From: Azorhizobium sp965227945
GTDB lineage: Bacteria; Pseudomonadota; Alphaproteobacteria; Rhizobiales; Xanthobacteraceae
Assembly (NCBI GenBank): GCA_965227945.1
Contig: CBDDGQ010000006.1
Span: 1,860,001 to 1,924,000 of the forward strand
Direction: 5' to 3'
DNA length: 64,000 bases
Under the pieces are notes generated by a model. The model saw nothing but the letters and a program-made list of their open reading frames with translations, ran no database searches and was not told the origin of the DNA. Both the position numbers and the translations under genes were made by a program. How positions within the stretch are numbered: the first letter of the stretch is position 1; each line of letters starts with the position of its first letter. Positions 16,043 through 27,469 of this stretch are shown piece after piece.

Positions 16043-16683
16043 GCGTGGCGACGGCCGACCAGCAGCGGGCCGCGGCGGCAAAGCCCGCGTTCCGCTTGTC
16101 GCCCCATGCGGACGGCAAGTGCCGCTGCCCCTGGTGCGGCACCGACCCGCTCTACATGGCCTATCACGACACCGAATGGGGCGTGCCGGAGCGGGATGAC
16201 CGGGCGCTGTTCGAAAAGCTGGTGCTAGATGGCTTCCAGGCGGGATTGGCCTGGATCACCATCCTGCGCAAGCGGGACCATTTCCGCCGCGCCTTCGATG
16301 GCTTCGAGCCGGAGATCATCGCCGGCTACGATGCCGCCAAGCAGGCGGCGCTGATGCAGGATGCGGGCATCGTGCGCAACCGGGCCAAGATCGAGGGCGC
16401 CGTCCTGTCCGCCCGCGCCTATCTGGCGCTGCGGGACCAGGGCGTGTCCTTCTCGGACCTCATGTGGAGCGCCGTGGACGGGGAGGTGCAGGTGAACCGC
16501 CCCCGCGGGCCCGGCGATATCCCGGCGCAGACCGCCGCCTCCCAGGCGCTGTCCAAGCGGCTGAAGGCGGCGGGGTTCAAGTTCTGCGGGCCGACCATCG
16601 TCTATGCTGCCATGCAGGCCTGCGGCCTGGTGAACGATCACATGGAAGGGTGCCACTGCCTGGAGCGGCTTACGGAAGGGTGA
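16039..16683 (+). CDS. tag: DNA-3-methyladenine glycosylase I
   Basis: A 214-residue base-excision repair enzyme removing 3-methyladenine from alkylated DNA. Motifs are CPWCGTDPLYMAYHDTEWG near the N-terminus and NDHMEGCHCLERL at the C-terminus, supplying the Cys/His zinc ligands, and the FEKLVLDGFQAGLAWITILRKR helix of the active site. The normal length is ~190, so there is a ~20-residue leader. GTG 16039, overlapping the ygfZ stop, was chosen; GTG 16045 is the alternative. The 3' end overlaps the convergent DUF3616 gene by 14 bp. Confidence 0.92.
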   Translation: MSVATADQQRAAAAKPAFRLSPHADGKCRCPWCGTDPLYMAYHDTEWGVPERDDRALFEKLVLDGFQAGLAWITILRKRDHFRRAFDGFEPEIIAGYDAAKQAALMQDAGIVRNRAKIEGAVLSARAYLALRDQGVSFSDLMWSAVDGEVQVNRPRGPGDIPAQTAASQALSKRLKAAGFKFCGPTIVYAAMQACGLVNDHMEGCHCLERLTEG

Positions 16684-17758
16684 TGTCCACCGGCGTGGGA
16701 TGGCCGCCCTTGGGGCCGTCGAAGAACAAAAGGGCGCGCAGGATGCCGTCACGGCTCTCCAACGGCAGCAGGGCCTCCGGCTTGTCCTTGGCGCCATAGG
16801 CCTTGAGATCCATCAGCTTTTGCGCCGATGCGCCGGTGGCGGTGTAGATGGCATAGTCGCCATCCTTGATCGCCTGCCCCTCCGGCGGGTCGTTGACCGG
16901 ACCGGCGACGATGAGCAGACCGCCACCAAAGACCAGCATGTCGCGAATGCCGCGGGGCTTGCCGTCGGTATCCTGCCCGAGATCCAGGAACTGGATGCCC
17001 GTTTGCCCCGGCCGGTTGTCGAACACCGCGCCGAGCGGTGCCGAGAAGATGACCGCGCCCTTGCCGGGGATCACCGGGCCGCGCAGGCCGGCATAGAGCT
17101 GGCCGTCCCGCACCGCCACGCCCTCGATGGAGATACCGTTCTTGTCCAGGGGCTGGTCGGTCCACGGCGCCAGATCCGGCTGCATGCGGATGATGTCGAA
17201 GAAGTGGGTGGAGGGCGTGATCGTCGCTGACTTCATGAAGGTGCCGGTCTTCATGTCCACGCTGTTGGGGGCAAAGCGGATGCGGAACACCCGCCGGCTG
17301 GCCTCGGCCTTGGCGTGGGTCTCCGCCGCCGATTTGCCGGGATGGCGGGGCTGGCCGTGGGAACCCATGACGTAGAAAGCGCCGGCGTCATAGGCGACGG
17401 CCTCGCCGTCGAAATCCAGCGGCTTGCCGCCGAAGGAATCCTGGGTCAGGCGGATGAAGTCGCCGGCGATCAGCTTCCCCTTCTGGAGGATGATGATCTG
17501 GACGCCCTGGGTCTCGTCATCGACGATCAGGCACAGGCGCGGATAGTCCGCCGTGGTCTCGCAGGCGATGCCGCTGACGTCGTCTGACGGATCGTAGGTC
17601 TTGCCGAATTTGTCTTTTGGCTTGCCGCGAACCTGCCCCTGGATCTGCCAGCTATCGCCATCCTTGGCCTGAGCCGCGGCGGGGACTGTGACGGAGAACG
17701 TTGCCAGCGCACCCACCAGCAGCAGCCTCGCCAGTGCGCGCGTTTTGTGACTGACCAT
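16670..17758 (-). CDS. DUF3616 domain exported protein
   Basis: A 362-residue secreted protein with a signal peptide (RLLLVGALATFSVTVPAAAQA). The mature part fits the DUF3616 family: DVSGIACETTADYPRLCLIVDDE, FDGEAVAYDAGAFYVMGSHG, and a later GISIEGVAVRDGQLYAGLRGP and DMLVFGGGLLIVAGPVND. The repeated strand pattern suggests a beta-propeller, comparable to esterase- or phytase-like propellers. No catalytic residues are established. The start ATG 17758 was chosen for its signal peptide. It lies downstream of the sulfatase gene on the same strand (103 bp gap) and may be co-transcribed with it. Confidence 0.8.
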   Translation of the reverse strand: MVSHKTRALARLLLVGALATFSVTVPAAAQAKDGDSWQIQGQVRGKPKDKFGKTYDPSDDVSGIACETTADYPRLCLIVDDETQGVQIIILQKGKLIAGDFIRLTQDSFGGKPLDFDGEAVAYDAGAFYVMGSHGQPRHPGKSAAETHAKAEASRRVFRIRFAPNSVDMKTGTFMKSATITPSTHFFDIIRMQPDLAPWTDQPLDKNGISIEGVAVRDGQLYAGLRGPVIPGKGAVIFSAPLGAVFDNRPGQTGIQFLDLGQDTDGKPRGIRDMLVFGGGLLIVAGPVNDPPEGQAIKDGDYAIYTATGASAQKLMDLKAYGAKDKPEALLPLESRDGILRALLFFDGPKGGHPTPVDITLP

Positions 17759-17861
17759 GGCCAAGCTGCCCCTCCGACGGCGTTCGCATCCTGGGCAAGG
17801 AACTCGTCTGCGGACGCGGAAAGTCAATCCAGATTTCCGCGGCGGCGGCAAATCTGGCGCC

Positions 17862-19661
17862 TTACCGCTGGTCCGAATTGGGCAGAACCCACTTGCCGTC
17901 CTTCAACGGCAGGAAGCTGCCATCGTCCACCCCCACCTCGTTGCCAATGAGGCCGTTGAGTTTGCCGTTCATGGCCATGACCAGATCCCGGTTGAGGTTG
18001 CTGCCGAACGCGAGGTTCCGCGTCTCGTTGGGATCCTCCTGGAGGTCGTACATCTCGATTTCATTGCCGGCGATCAGCGCTTCCCAGCTCTGCGGCGTAT
18101 TGAAGGCGAGGGGCGAGAAGTAGCGGCTGAAGCGATAGCGCCCGTCAAACACCGAGCGGATGGCGCAGCGATTGTGGAAGTCCGGCTCGAACTGCTGCAT
18201 CCATTTGCGTTTCTGCGCGATGTCCAGGCTGTCGTCGTGGATCACCGTCTCGGAGCGGACGACCCATTTGGCGTCCTGGAACGACAGCATGTTGTAGTTG
18301 AACAGCGCACCGGTCCGCAGCGCGTCGGGTTTGGCCGCCGCGGGGGCCTTCAGGAGAATGGAGAAATCGTGCCCTGGCAGCCCGTCGACGGCCGTCTTCA
18401 GCAGGTCCGGCGTGGCGCCGGTGAGCGCCAGCAAGGTGGGCGTGATATCGACCTGCGAGGTCACGGCATTGCAGGTCGCCCCGCCGGGATAGGCGGGATG
18501 GACGACGATCAGCGGCAGGTGGTTCTGCTGGTGATAGGTGGAATTGCCCTTGCCGCGCATCTGGTGCGAGCCGCCCAACTCCCCGTGGTCGGCGGTGAAG
18601 ACGATGATGGTGTTCTTGTCCATGCCGGTCTGACGCAGGGCATCGAGCACCGCCTTCACTTGCCGGTCGCAGTCGCGGATGCAGTTGTAATAATAGTCCT
18701 GAAGCACCCGCCAGCGGCGATCCTCGTCCGGCCACTGGCCCACAAGCACGTCCTGGACACTCTGGTAGATCTTCTGCCCGGACGGCCGCCCCGGCTCGTC
18801 GAAGGACTGTCCGCGCGTGGGCGGCAAGGGCACATCCCAACTGGCCTTGTAGATCTCGTCATCCGGCGGGCGGGCGATGCCCATGGCGGAATACTTGCTC
18901 TGCACGTTCTCGCCGGGCAGATCCGAGTTGATGTACATGACATCGTGCGGATTGACGAAATTCACCGCCAGGTACCAGGGCGTGCCGGCAGCTTTCAAGT
19001 CCAGCGCCTTGGTGCGCAGCCAGCGCGAGACGAAGGCCGTGGTGGCCTCATCGTAATTATAGCCGCCCAACGTGGTGTCGGTCACGTCGCCGAAACCGAA
19101 GAAGTCCTGGAAGCCGTAGGTTTCCATGGTCTTGCGATATTCGGCCATGGGCGCCTCGACCGCCTGCTTGACCTTGTCCAGATTGTAGCTGAGGTGCCAC
19201 TTGCCCTGGTAGGCCGCGTGGTAGCCCAGCTTGGACAGTCGGTGGCCGATGGTCTGGACCGCGGTGGACATGTCCGCTTGCCAGGGCGAATTGGCATTGT
19301 CGAACACCCGCGTGTGCTGGATGTGCTTGCCGGTATAGATCGTGGACCGTGCCGGCGAGCACACACAGGACGCCGCCTGGTGGTTGGTGAAGGTGATGCC
19401 GTTCGTCTTCAGCCATTCGCGGGCCGGCACCGGGAAGGGCCAGCGGTCGAAGAAGTGCTCCTGGTCCACCAGGATGAAGAGGATATTGTAGCCGGCCGGC
19501 GGCCGGTCCGGCGGGATGACCGGTTGCGCCGGGGCAGCCTCCGCGGCGACAGTTTCGCCGGCGGCCATCGCCGGCAAGAGCTGTGCCCCGAGAAGCGCCG
19601 CGCCGCTGCCCATTATGCGCCGGCGCGCGGGGTTTTCGACGAGATCGTCCCGATCAGCCAT
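17862..19661 (-). CDS. Exported sulfatase (arylsulfatase/choline-sulfatase type)
   Basis: A 599-residue type I sulfatase. The formylglycine motif CSPARSTIYTGKH is at Cys101, with metal-site NILFILVDQEHF (residues 59-70) and GKWHLSYN further on; TADHGELGGSHQMRGKG carries the second metal-binding Asp-His. An RRRIMGSGAALLGAQLL segment at residues 13-29 looks like a twin-arginine-type leader, so the folded enzyme probably goes to the periplasm. Activation would need a formylglycine-generating enzyme, not in this window. ATG 19661 has GGAGGG 5-6 nt upstream and is preferred over the ATG/GTG 12 codons before it. The sulfate ester is unknown. Confidence 0.88.
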   Translation of the reverse strand: MADRDDLVENPARRRIMGSGAALLGAQLLPAMAAGETVAAEAAPAQPVIPPDRPPAGYNILFILVDQEHFFDRWPFPVPAREWLKTNGITFTNHQAASCVCSPARSTIYTGKHIQHTRVFDNANSPWQADMSTAVQTIGHRLSKLGYHAAYQGKWHLSYNLDKVKQAVEAPMAEYRKTMETYGFQDFFGFGDVTDTTLGGYNYDEATTAFVSRWLRTKALDLKAAGTPWYLAVNFVNPHDVMYINSDLPGENVQSKYSAMGIARPPDDEIYKASWDVPLPPTRGQSFDEPGRPSGQKIYQSVQDVLVGQWPDEDRRWRVLQDYYYNCIRDCDRQVKAVLDALRQTGMDKNTIIVFTADHGELGGSHQMRGKGNSTYHQQNHLPLIVVHPAYPGGATCNAVTSQVDITPTLLALTGATPDLLKTAVDGLPGHDFSILLKAPAAAKPDALRTGALFNYNMLSFQDAKWVVRSETVIHDDSLDIAQKRKWMQQFEPDFHNRCAIRSVFDGRYRFSRYFSPLAFNTPQSWEALIAGNEIEMYDLQEDPNETRNLAFGSNLNRDLVMAMNGKLNGLIGNEVGVDDGSFLPLKDGKWVLPNSDQR

Positions 19662-19780
19662 AGGACCCTCCGTCATCTCGCCGGACGGCCGGACCATCGG
19701 CTGAAGCGAGAACGTGGCGGGGCGATCTTGGCATGGTCTCGTGACGACGCAACATGGCGAAAGCTCGTACCGCCGAGAAT

Positions 19781-20224
19781 TCAGACCTTTCCGTCGAGGC
19801 GCTTGGAGAAGACGATGCGCGGCTCTTCCACATAGCCGAGCGCGCCGTAGAAGCCGCGGACGGCCTCGTTTTCGGGGCGCACCAGGAGCATCAGCTTGGG
19901 CACGCCGCGGGTGCGCAGCCAGTCTTCGGCCACCGCGCTGAGCCCGCGCCCCAGGCCCCGCTTCGCATGGCTGGGGGCCACCGCCAGATAATAGATCCAG
20001 CCGCGGTGGCCGTCGTGACCCACCATGACCGAGCCGACGACGGCCTCGCCGTCCCGCGCCACCAGGATGGTAGAGTGGGGTCCGCGGCGGGCCAAAGCGA
20101 TGTCGGCCCGCGGATCATTCCACGGGCGGGTGAGGCCGGTGGCGTCCCACAAGGCCACCAGGGCGTCCACGTCGCCCTCGCGCATATGGTCGATGGGCAG
20201 GCCAGCGGCGGTGACGTGGGTCAT
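19781..20224 (-). CDS. GNAT family acetyltransferase (YpeA-like)
   Basis: A 147-residue GNAT protein. The acetyl-CoA site motif A reads IYYLAVAPSHAKRGLGRGL (residues ~78-96), followed by LMLLVRPENEAVRGFYGALGYVEEP, the motif B region. Its sequence resembles the YpeA subgroup of small GNATs. Start ATG 20224 overlaps the stop of the upstream TsaC-type gene (ATGA), so the two are coupled. The acetyl acceptor is unknown. A RimI-like role beside a tRNA-threonylcarbamoylation gene is tempting, but the sequence does not specifically support it. Confidence 0.85.
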   Translation of the reverse strand: MTHVTAAGLPIDHMREGDVDALVALWDATGLTRPWNDPRADIALARRGPHSTILVARDGEAVVGSVMVGHDGHRGWIYYLAVAPSHAKRGLGRGLSAVAEDWLRTRGVPKLMLLVRPENEAVRGFYGALGYVEEPRIVFSKRLDGKV

Positions 20225-21264
20225 GTGGGCATATCCTTCGGGCGCGGCGCAGCGGCGCGGCCGAGACGATCGGCGATCGCCTCGCCGAGGCCGCCGCGGG
20301 GGAGAGGAACCACTGCGATGCCGGCGACGCCACGGGCGTCGAGGGTCCGCAAGGCGGCGTAAAGATTGGCGGCGGCTTCCATCAGGTCGCCGCTCGGGGA
20401 CAGGTCGATGCGCGCCGCCGCCGCCTCGGTGCCCGGGGGGGCGGCCCCCGCAAAGGTCAGCAGGGCTTCGTTCGGGCGCACCTCTTGCGCCTCCAGGCGG
20501 ACCGGCACGCTCGGCGCGTAATGGGAGGCGAGGCGGCCTGGGGCCACGGGGCGTGCGGCGTCGTGTGTTGCGGCGTCCAGCAGCGGGTGGCCAAGGATTT
20601 CTTCGATGGCGCTGCGCGCGACGCCGCCGGGCCGCAAAAGGCTCGGAACATCGCCGGTGCAGTCCAGGATGGTGGACTCGATGCCCACAGGCGAGGCGCC
20701 GGCATCGATCACCGCGTCGATGCGACCGTCCAGATCGACCAGCACGTGCTGCGCCGATGTCGGCGAGACATGGCCAGACCGGTTCGCGCTGGGTCCCACC
20801 ACCGGCCGGCCCACGGCGGCCAGGAAGGCCTGGGCAGCGGGATGGGCCGGCACCCGAACCGCTACCGTTTCCAGACCTGCGCGGGCGAGCTCGCACACCG
20901 CCGTCATGTCACGGCAGTGGACCACCAAGGTGAGCGGCCCCGGCCAGAAGGCGGCGGCCAATGCGCGCGCCGCCGGGCCGAACACACCCAGGCGCTCGGC
21001 GGCGCCCTGGTCTGCCACGTGGGAAATCAGAGGATTAAACGCCGGACGTCCTTTCGCTGCATAGACGGCCGCGACGGCGCGAGCATTGCCCGCATCGGCG
21101 CCGAGGCCGTAGACCGTCTCCGTAGGGAAAGCCACAATGCCGCCCTCTGCGACAATGCGCGCGGCGACCGTCGCTGCCGCGCGCGCCCGGGCAGGCGTGC
21201 TGGCGGGCAATAGCCGCGTCGCGCCTGCGGGTGGAGGTGCGGCAGCAGGTGCGGAATGCGGCAT
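20221..21264 (-). CDS. L-threonylcarbamoyladenylate synthase (Sua5/YwlC type)
   Basis: A 347-residue enzyme making threonylcarbamoyl-AMP for t6A37 of ANN-decoding tRNAs. The N-terminal YrdC domain has GGIVAFPTETVYGLGADAGN, AKGRPAFNPLISHV and GPSANRSGHVSPT; the C-terminal ~110 residues (from ASHYAPSVPVRL) form the Sua5 domain, making it the long form. Start ATG 21264 is preferred; a TTG at 21294 would add ten residues. It leads a two-gene unit with the GNAT gene. Upstream lies the low-GC YopT-like gene. Confidence 0.9.
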   Translation of the reverse strand: MPHSAPAAAPPPAGATRLLPASTPARARAAATVAARIVAEGGIVAFPTETVYGLGADAGNARAVAAVYAAKGRPAFNPLISHVADQGAAERLGVFGPAARALAAAFWPGPLTLVVHCRDMTAVCELARAGLETVAVRVPAHPAAQAFLAAVGRPVVGPSANRSGHVSPTSAQHVLVDLDGRIDAVIDAGASPVGIESTILDCTGDVPSLLRPGGVARSAIEEILGHPLLDAATHDAARPVAPGRLASHYAPSVPVRLEAQEVRPNEALLTFAGAAPPGTEAAAARIDLSPSGDLMEAAANLYAALRTLDARGVAGIAVVPLPRGGLGEAIADRLGRAAAPRPKDMPT

Positions 21265-21390
21265 AGCAATGGTCCGATCGCGGCGCGCCCCCAAACAATG
21301 GGCGGGCGCGGCCCCGGGTTAAGGACATCATGCCACCAGGGTCAAGGCCGTGCGGCGCGATGGGCGCGAAATTGCGTGCCGCAGGTTTGT

Positions 21391-21945
21391 TCAATCGAAT
21401 GTGTCGACTTCGACTTCTACTCCTTTTACATCATAAATCATAACCATCGAAAAATCATAATAACTCCATAAATCGGTCCAGAGTTGCTCCATACTCATAT
21501 AGTATTTTGAGCCAATATCAAATTGTCCTATGTTTGGATCGAATATGCTTCCTTTTGCAACATTGGCCGGTATGTACCCTGCCATGGCGTGGGCCCCAGG
21601 CTTCTGGAAAGAGCACGTATAAAATTTAAGGGGGCTATGGCCGGCATGTGTCCATAAAACGGGATTGGGTGCAAAGGCCGTTCCGAAATCCGTTAATGTT
21701 AAATTGGAATTTTTTCTTGGATTGTCTTGTTCGTTTACCATCGGGTAAAGTCTTGTAAACGGATTTGAATACTTATCCCAAAATGCAATATCATTTTTGT
21801 GATAGAATTGGTGCTCGAGCCATACTCGGCTCGCTCCGGCGCAAATTCCTTTTATATGTGTCGGGCTGTTGAACGGCAAACGTAAATGCTGAAGAAATCC
21901 TTTTTTGGCCGTTGTACGCGAGTACATTTCTTTTTTCGTAGGCAT
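21391..21945 (-). CDS. Low-GC orphan, candidate YopT-like (C58) cysteine protease
   Basis: A 184-residue predicted protein whose base and codon use (A/T-rich, many Lys, Asn, Tyr, Ile) differs sharply from the GC-rich surroundings, a sign of recent transfer. Three spaced motifs resemble the papain-like C58/YopT triad: GICAGASRVWLEHQF (Cys35), GAHAMAGYIP (His119) and IFDPNIGQF (Asp136). The order Cys-His-Asp, the FDPNxG-type Asp motif and the length fit a stand-alone C58 domain. No signal peptide or membrane segment is seen. Neighbours (TsaC, MBL protein) are unrelated. If active it might be an effector or toxin. The assignment rests on motif recognition by eye only; a structural search would settle it. 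Confidence 0.55.
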   Translation of the reverse strand: MPTKKEMYSRTTAKKGFLQHLRLPFNSPTHIKGICAGASRVWLEHQFYHKNDIAFWDKYSNPFTRLYPMVNEQDNPRKNSNLTLTDFGTAFAPNPVLWTHAGHSPLKFYTCSFQKPGAHAMAGYIPANVAKGSIFDPNIGQFDIGSKYYMSMEQLWTDLWSYYDFSMVMIYDVKGVEVEVDTFD

Positions 21946-22172
21946 GGATGCTTCTTCGCTTTCTGATTTCGGCGCAGAAGGAAGATGGCCTTTTCATCTG
22001 AAAAAGATTCGCGCCTTGTGTGGAGTAAGAGAAGTATAATTTTGCGCGCGCGTCTATTTCATGTAGTTGGCTAACGCCGGTTTTTTTGCACGCAGGTGTT
22101 CGGTAGCGCCTCGTCGCCTCAGGTCTCGGCGCGGGATGATGGCGGATTGCCCGTCGCGCGAGGCCTTTGGCT

Positions 22173-23030
22173 CTAACGCCCCGAAAGCACGAGTACCGTA
22201 GGTTTGCGCGGCAGGGTCTCGCGCGACAGCATGACGGTGGGGCTGTCGGAGCGGGTGATGGTGTATTCCTTGCCGAGGCGGGCGAGGAACCGGTCGAGGC
22301 CCCACTGGCTGAAATAGTGCATGGGGATCACCAGGGGCGCATTGATGGCCTTCAGCGTCTCCAGCATGCCCTCGATGTCGAGCGTATAGGAGCCGTCCAC
22401 CGGCGCCAGCACCACGTCTACCCGGCCCAGGGCCTCCAGATGGTCCTGCGTCAGAAGGTGATGCAGATGGCCGAGATGGGCGATGCACAGGCCCGCCACC
22501 TCGAACACGAAGATGGAATTTCCGTCATAGCGGGTGGCCGAGCCCATGCGGATATTGGTGGGCACGTTGCGGATCCACACGTCGTCCACGGTCAGCTCGT
22601 GGTGCGGCGGCTCCCCCTCGGGCCCCCAGCCCCGCAGGACGTAAGCGATCCCCGCCGGCGGATTGTCGGTGTAATGGGTGTCGTGCGCCCGGTTCATGGT
22701 GACGATTTCCGGCACGATGTCGGGGCGCACATAGTCATTGTAATCGGTGGCGATGGTCACGCCGTGCGGGCTTTCGATCAGGAAGGTGGCGTGCCCCACG
22801 AACGTCAGGCGCACCTGATCGGCGGCGGTGGCGGCCACGCGGAAGGCGGCGGGCCAGATCCGCGGCGAGGTCTGCGCCACCATGCGGGGGCATTTCTCCG
22901 GCTCCGCCGCGGCCGGTGCCGCCAGGGCGACCGCCAGCAAGGCGGTCAGGGCAGGCCAGAAGAAGAGGCGGCCCCATTCTGACGGGAGGCAGGATCGCCG
23001 CTGTCCCATCCACCGGCTGCTGGCTGCCAT
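22173..23030 (-). CDS. Exported MBL-fold metallo-hydrolase
   Basis: A 285-residue protein with an N-terminal hydrophobic segment (FFWPALTALLAVALAAPAAA, residues ~24-43), so probably periplasmic or anchored. The rest resembles the UlaG-like metallo-beta-lactamase fold: LTFVGHATFLIESPHGVTIATD, then AHLGHLHHLLTQ (metal-binding His-rich segment) and APVDGSYTLDIEG, LVIPMHYF. The canonical HxHxDH box is not obvious; metal ligands appear to come from the GHATF, HLGHLHH and PMHY motifs, as in UlaG relatives. ATG 23030 has GAGGAGG upstream. Substrate unknown. Confidence 0.8.
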   Translation of the reverse strand: MAASSRWMGQRRSCLPSEWGRLFFWPALTALLAVALAAPAAAEPEKCPRMVAQTSPRIWPAAFRVAATAADQVRLTFVGHATFLIESPHGVTIATDYNDYVRPDIVPEIVTMNRAHDTHYTDNPPAGIAYVLRGWGPEGEPPHHELTVDDVWIRNVPTNIRMGSATRYDGNSIFVFEVAGLCIAHLGHLHHLLTQDHLEALGRVDVVLAPVDGSYTLDIEGMLETLKAINAPLVIPMHYFSQWGLDRFLARLGKEYTITRSDSPTVMLSRETLPRKPTVLVLSGR

Positions 23031-23245
23031 GGCCACCTCCTCGCGGGCAAACGCCGTGTGACGCAGCGTTCCGGAGTGATCTCCGCACAGGCGTTGCCAT
23101 GCAGCAATCGGGCGCGCCATCACAGCGGCGTGACCGATGGGGTGGTGTCGCGCGTCAAGGCTGGGTAGAAGGGCGGGAACCAGACACGCCGTTTGCCGCT
23201 TTCTAGCGTGAGCGCAGCCGCTGCAATCTGGATGGGAGAGCCGCC

Positions 23246-23386
23246 ATGACTTTCGACCTTGTGATTCTACAGCCGATCGTGGCTCTGGTGGCCGGCATCC
23301 TGATCCTGTTGTTTCCCCGGCTGCTCAACATTCTGGTGGCGGTCTATCTGATCGTGATCGGCGTTCTCGGCCTGCTGCCGCACTAA
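23246..23386 (+). CDS. Small membrane protein, DUF3096 type
   Basis: A 46-residue protein too short for most gene callers. It reads MTFDLVILQPIVALVAGILI, continues with LLFPRLLNILVAVYLIVIG and ends VLGLLPH. It contains two hydrophobic segments around a Pro-Arg turn, the layout of the DUF3096 family of tiny inner-membrane proteins. GGGAGAG lies 6 nt upstream of ATG 23246, a strong ribosome binding site. Function unknown. It stands alone between the MBL gene (divergent) and ppdK. Confidence 0.78.
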   Translation: MTFDLVILQPIVALVAGILILLFPRLLNILVAVYLIVIGVLGLLPH

Positions 23387-23511
23387 GTGCGGCGCACCAC
23401 AGCGCGCCCTCAGGGTGCGCCCTTCAGTGCAGTTGAAGCTTGGCGCTGCGCAAGCTAAAGCAACCGCGCCGTTCCACTCGACGCGCGCGTTACCCTAAGG
23501 GGATCTCCGAG

Positions 23512-26190
<2,679 letters not shown>

Positions 26191-26213
26191 TCCGCAAGAC
26201 CCACTCAGATCAG

Positions 26214-26243
26214 ACGGGCGCCCCCGCGGGGGCGCCCGTTTTC
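26214..26243 (+). terminator. Rho-independent terminator of ppdK
   Basis: A perfect GC-rich hairpin (ACGGGCGCCCCC / GGGGGCGCCCGT) runs from 26214 to 26239 and is followed by TTTTCG. It lies 24 bp after the ppdK stop and before the convergent LLM oxidoreductase gene. Confidence 0.85.
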
Positions 26244-26257
26244 GTTTGGAGGCCCGC

Positions 26258-27286
26258 TCAGGCCAGCAGGTCGCGGACCATGGGAATGACCTTGGTGCCG
26301 TAGAGTTCGACGCAGCGCATGAGCTTTTGGTGCGGGATCGGGCCGCCGCTGTATTTCATGTCGAAGCGGTCGATGCCGAGAGCCTTTGCCGTGGCGGCAA
26401 TCTTGCGCGCCACGGTCTCGGGCGAGCCCACATAGAGCGAGCCGTGGGAGACCTCGCGCTCGAACTCGTCGCGGCCCATGGGCGACCAGCCGCGCTCGGC
26501 GCCGATGCGGTCGCGCATGGCCTTGTAGGGGCCGAACACGTCGGCCTGGGCCGCTTCGTCGGTGTCGGCCACATAGCCGGGCGAATGCACGCCGATGGGC
26601 AGCGTGGGCTTGCCCGTTTCCTCCAGGACCTTGCGATAGAGATCCGCATAGGGCCGGAAGCGCGCCGGCGCGCCGCCGATGATGGCGAGCATGAGCGGCA
26701 GGCCATAATGCGCCGCCCGCACCACCGATTCCGGCGTGCCGCCGACGCCGATCCAGGTCTTCAGCCGGCCGGTCTCCAGCGGTGGGAACACCGGCTGGTT
26801 GGTCAGGGGCGGGCGGATCGAGCCGCTCCAGGTGACCGGTTCATTGGCAATCAGGGCCGCGAACAGGTCGAGCTTCTGGGTGAACAGGGTCTCGTAATCG
26901 CTAAGCGGGAAGCCGAACAGCGGGAAGCTTTCGGTGAAGGAGCCGCGCCCCAGGATCACCTCCGCCCGGCCGTTGGACAGGGCATCCAGGGTCGAGAAGC
27001 GCTGGAACACCCGGATCGGGTCATCGGAAGACAGGACGGTGACCGCCGAGCCGAGACGGATGCGCTGGGTCTTGGCGGCGATGGCGGCCAGGATCACGTC
27101 CGGCGCGGAAATGGCGAAATCGGAGCGGTGATGTTCGCCGAGCCCGATGAAGTCGACGCCGACTTCATCCGCCAGAACGGCTTCGGCGAGCACGTCGCGG
27201 ATCACCGCCGCCTGTGGCTTGAGGGTGCCGTCCGGCGCCGGCGTCACGTCGCCAAAGGTGTCTAGGCCAAGTTCGAGGAAGGGCAA
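26258..27286 (-). CDS. LLM class flavin-dependent oxidoreductase
   Basis: A ~342-residue luciferase-like monooxygenase-fold protein using FMN. Typical blocks are LELGLDTFGDVTP, ADEVGVDFIGLGEHHRSDFA, IRLGSAVTVLSSDDPIRVFQRFSTLD, GRAEVILGRGSF and GVHSPGYVADTDEAA. It resembles the 'alkanesulfonate/luciferase-like' LLM group with unassigned substrates. Start TTG 27286 has GGGAG 8 nt upstream; GTG 27301 would add five residues but lacks a binding site. It stands alone, convergent with ppdK and divergent from the HDAC-family gene. Confidence 0.85.
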   Translation of the reverse strand: MPFLELGLDTFGDVTPAPDGTLKPQAAVIRDVLAEAVLADEVGVDFIGLGEHHRSDFAISAPDVILAAIAAKTQRIRLGSAVTVLSSDDPIRVFQRFSTLDALSNGRAEVILGRGSFTESFPLFGFPLSDYETLFTQKLDLFAALIANEPVTWSGSIRPPLTNQPVFPPLETGRLKTWIGVGGTPESVVRAAHYGLPLMLAIIGGAPARFRPYADLYRKVLEETGKPTLPIGVHSPGYVADTDEAAQADVFGPYKAMRDRIGAERGWSPMGRDEFEREVSHGSLYVGSPETVARKIAATAKALGIDRFDMKYSGGPIPHQKLMRCVELYGTKVIPMVRDLLA

Positions 27287-27469
27287 GGATGGAACTCCCA
27301 CTGTGAAGGGCGGATCGATAGCACAACGGACGGCACGTCAATTGAACAGACGTGCTCTGAACCGCGCCCGCCGTCGGTCGGGGGTCGTCTAAACATCTCT
27401 GGATCAAAGACCAGGGCCTGGAATAAGGTATGTCAGAGAGGAAACCTCCCAAAGAGAGAGGCTGACGCC

